A DNA stretch of 16,584 nt from Pseudomonadota bacterium (GTDB lineage Bacteria > Pseudomonadota > Alphaproteobacteria > Acetobacterales > Acetobacteraceae): assembly GCA_021829055.1 (NCBI GenBank), contig JAJZCS010000015.1:1-16584 (forward strand), given 5' to 3'. Under the pieces are notes generated by a model that worked only from the letters and a program-made list of their open reading frames with translations, was not told where the DNA came from and made no database searches. Below, piece by piece: positions 15,344 to 16,584 of this stretch. Position 1 is the first letter of the stretch, and each line of letters opens with the position of its first letter. The translations under genes were made by a program, and so were the position numbers.

Positions 15344-16584
15344 ATGCCACATTATTTGGGGCGCCATCTCGATCCGGACGCCGTGCTGCGTCCAAGCACG
15401 GTGTTTTATTCCGGAACCGACACAGCTGTAGGCAAGAAGCTCGCCGACGCTCTCGGGAGGGTTACATTTTCCGGGCGACTCACCGCGGCGCTGGAAGAGC
15501 CAGTCGATCTTGCACTGGTCGCCGATGCAGCCAAAGATGTTCCTGCGGCACTTGGCAGACTCGCGGGTAAACTTCGCGGTCTTGCCGTGATATTCTCTGA
15601 AATTAGTCGGGAAGAACTGGCCGGCGCCGCCCTTAAGGCAGGGGTCAGGGTGTTAGGCGGGCATTCTGTTGGGATCGCCAATCCCGCGCTCGGGTTGAAT
15701 GCCATTCTTGCTCCCGCGGCTCCCACGCGTGGGAGCATTGCGTTGCTTAGTCAGTCCCATGCGTTAACGCGCTCGGTCATCGACTGGGCGGCACCTAATG
15801 GCGTTGGATTTTCGCACATCATCGGGATAGGGCAAAACACGGAGGTCGGATTTGGCCGAATTCTTGATCTCATAGCCCGTGATGCTGAGACTGACTTGAT
15901 CCTTCTCGATATCGAACACGTACGCGATCCCCGCCTGTTTCTTTCGGCGGCCCGTGCCGCATCCCGCCTGCGACCAATCATTGCCCTGGCACCTGGTGCA
16001 CGATGGATAGACCCTAGTTTTAGGGCCCTCGCTGCTTACAAAGCGGCGCTTGCTCGTTCGGGTGTGCTGCTAACCGTTGGCTTTGGGGAATTCCTTACAA
16101 TCGCAAAGACGTTGATTCGTGCGCGGCCGGCATCCGGGCAGGACCTGGCGATCATTGGCAACGGCTTCGGCTGCGTGCGTCTTGCGGCGGATGCGGCTGT
16201 CGCAGCCGGGATCGGTCTGGCGCCGCTGAATGAACAGCTGCGGCAAGCAGTCAAACTGACGCTTGGGCTGGGATCGGAAATCGAGGCACTCACTGCTGTC
16301 GTTGATGCTCCCGAAACCAAATTTGCCGATCTGGCTGCCCTATTTTCGTCAGCCCCTGAAGTCGGTGGCGTTCTGATCGTCCATGCCCCACCACTTGACC
16401 AGCAGGACGAGGCGTCTGTCGGCGCCCTGATCGCTTGCGTGAAGGCAAACGCCAAGCCGATGCTGGTGGCTGTTCTCGGTGAGTCGACGGGCTCGGCACT
16501 GCGCTACCGGTTTGCTGAAGCGGGAGTTGCTGTTTTTGACAGTCCCGAGGATGCAGTCAGCGGTTTCGAGGATTTGCTCCGGCA
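15344..16584 (+). CDS. NDP-forming acyl-CoA synthetase / Pat-like protein, 5' part (runs off window)
   Basis: An open frame of 413 codons with no stop before the window end. It resembles the N-terminal half of acetate-CoA-ligase-like proteins and Pat/YfiQ protein acetyltransferases. A Rossmann CoA-binding domain spans about 15-125, including VRVLGGHSVGIANPALGLN. A first succinyl-CoA-synthetase-alpha-like domain follows from about 128: RGSIALLSQSHAL, DWAAPNGVGFSHIIGIG, EVGFGRILDLIARD, ILLDIEHVRDPRLFLSAARAA. A second begins about 266 (DLAIIGNGFG) and has PEVGGVLIVHAPP and EAGVAVFDSPEDAV. The Ser-His-Thr-Gly loop that follows the VVKSGR-like strand in many relatives is absent here (APGARWIDPSF... 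then AAYKAALARSG). Whether a C-terminal GNAT acetyltransferase domain exists is not visible. ATG at 15344 is the first start after an in-frame upstream stop; its ribosome site is weak and distant. Confidence 0.8.
   Translation, partial: MPHYLGRHLDPDAVLRPSTVFYSGTDTAVGKKLADALGRVTFSGRLTAALEEPVDLALVADAAKDVPAALGRLAGKLRGLAVIFSEISREELAGAALKAGVRVLGGHSVGIANPALGLNAILAPAAPTRGSIALLSQSHALTRSVIDWAAPNGVGFSHIIGIGQNTEVGFGRILDLIARDAETDLILLDIEHVRDPRLFLSAARAASRLRPIIALAPGARWIDPSFRALAAYKAALARSGVLLTVGFGEFLTIAKTLIRARPASGQDLAIIGNGFGCVRLAADAAVAAGIGLAPLNEQLRQAVKLTLGLGSEIEALTAVVDAPETKFADLAALFSSAPEVGGVLIVHAPPLDQQDEASVGALIACVKANAKPMLVAVLGESTGSALRYRFAEAGVAVFDSPEDAVSGFEDLLR

Noticed and set aside
15406..16499. Several minus-strand frames at the right end
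   Set aside because: They are shadows of the Pat-like gene, whose + strand frame is open throughout and has recognisable domains.

Overview
The window looks like a chromosomal segment of an alphaproteobacterium, most likely an acetic-acid-bacterium relative (Acetobacteraceae). That placement is inferred from protein character: a Tim44-like gene directly followed by mltA, a SixA/GpmB-type phosphatase with a THW motif, a Kup transporter and an acyl-CoA-synthetase/Pat-type protein. It does not rest on a marker gene. Base composition is moderately GC-rich. No rRNA, tRNA or CRISPR array was seen.

Layout. (1) Positions 1-401 hold the 3' part of an IS5-family transposase on the + strand, cut by the window edge. 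(2) Positions 402-715 are a non-coding convergent gap rich in inverted repeats. (3) Positions 716-9622 are one tightly packed minus-strand operon, read from right to left: an outer-membrane lipoprotein channel, a periplasmic adaptor, and two different RND permeases in tandem. This is a complete MdtABC-like tripartite drug/solute exporter with its own channel. Gene joints are 4 nt, a 4-nt overlap and 3 nt, and three of the four genes start with GTG. (4) A histidine-phosphatase gene (9755-10309, minus) lies upstream of the operon behind a 132-nt gap that carries a perfect 10-bp tandem repeat. (5) From 10445 onward everything reads on the + strand: a membrane-anchored Tim44-like protein, the lytic transglycosylase MltA, a 262-nt gap with one doubtful small ORF, the potassium transporter Kup, an unknown 163-residue protein, a small lipoprotein, and the start of a CoA-ligase/Pat-like protein that runs off the window end.

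The left half exports compounds across both membranes by proton-driven antiport. The right half mixes envelope functions (Tim44-like anchor, MltA, lipoprotein), K+ uptake (Kup) and probable acyl-CoA or protein-acylation chemistry. Close spacing suggests two transcription units there, Tim44-mltA and kup-unknown-lipoprotein-(pat-like), although the whole run could be cotranscribed.

I did not find a convincing undescribed multi-gene system. The points most worth a second look are an MltA whose catalytic aspartate position reads glutamine, a low-complexity insert and an A9 tract in one of the RND permeases, the hairpin-rich junction between the IS element and the efflux operon, and the uncharacterised pair of genes between kup and the Pat-like gene.
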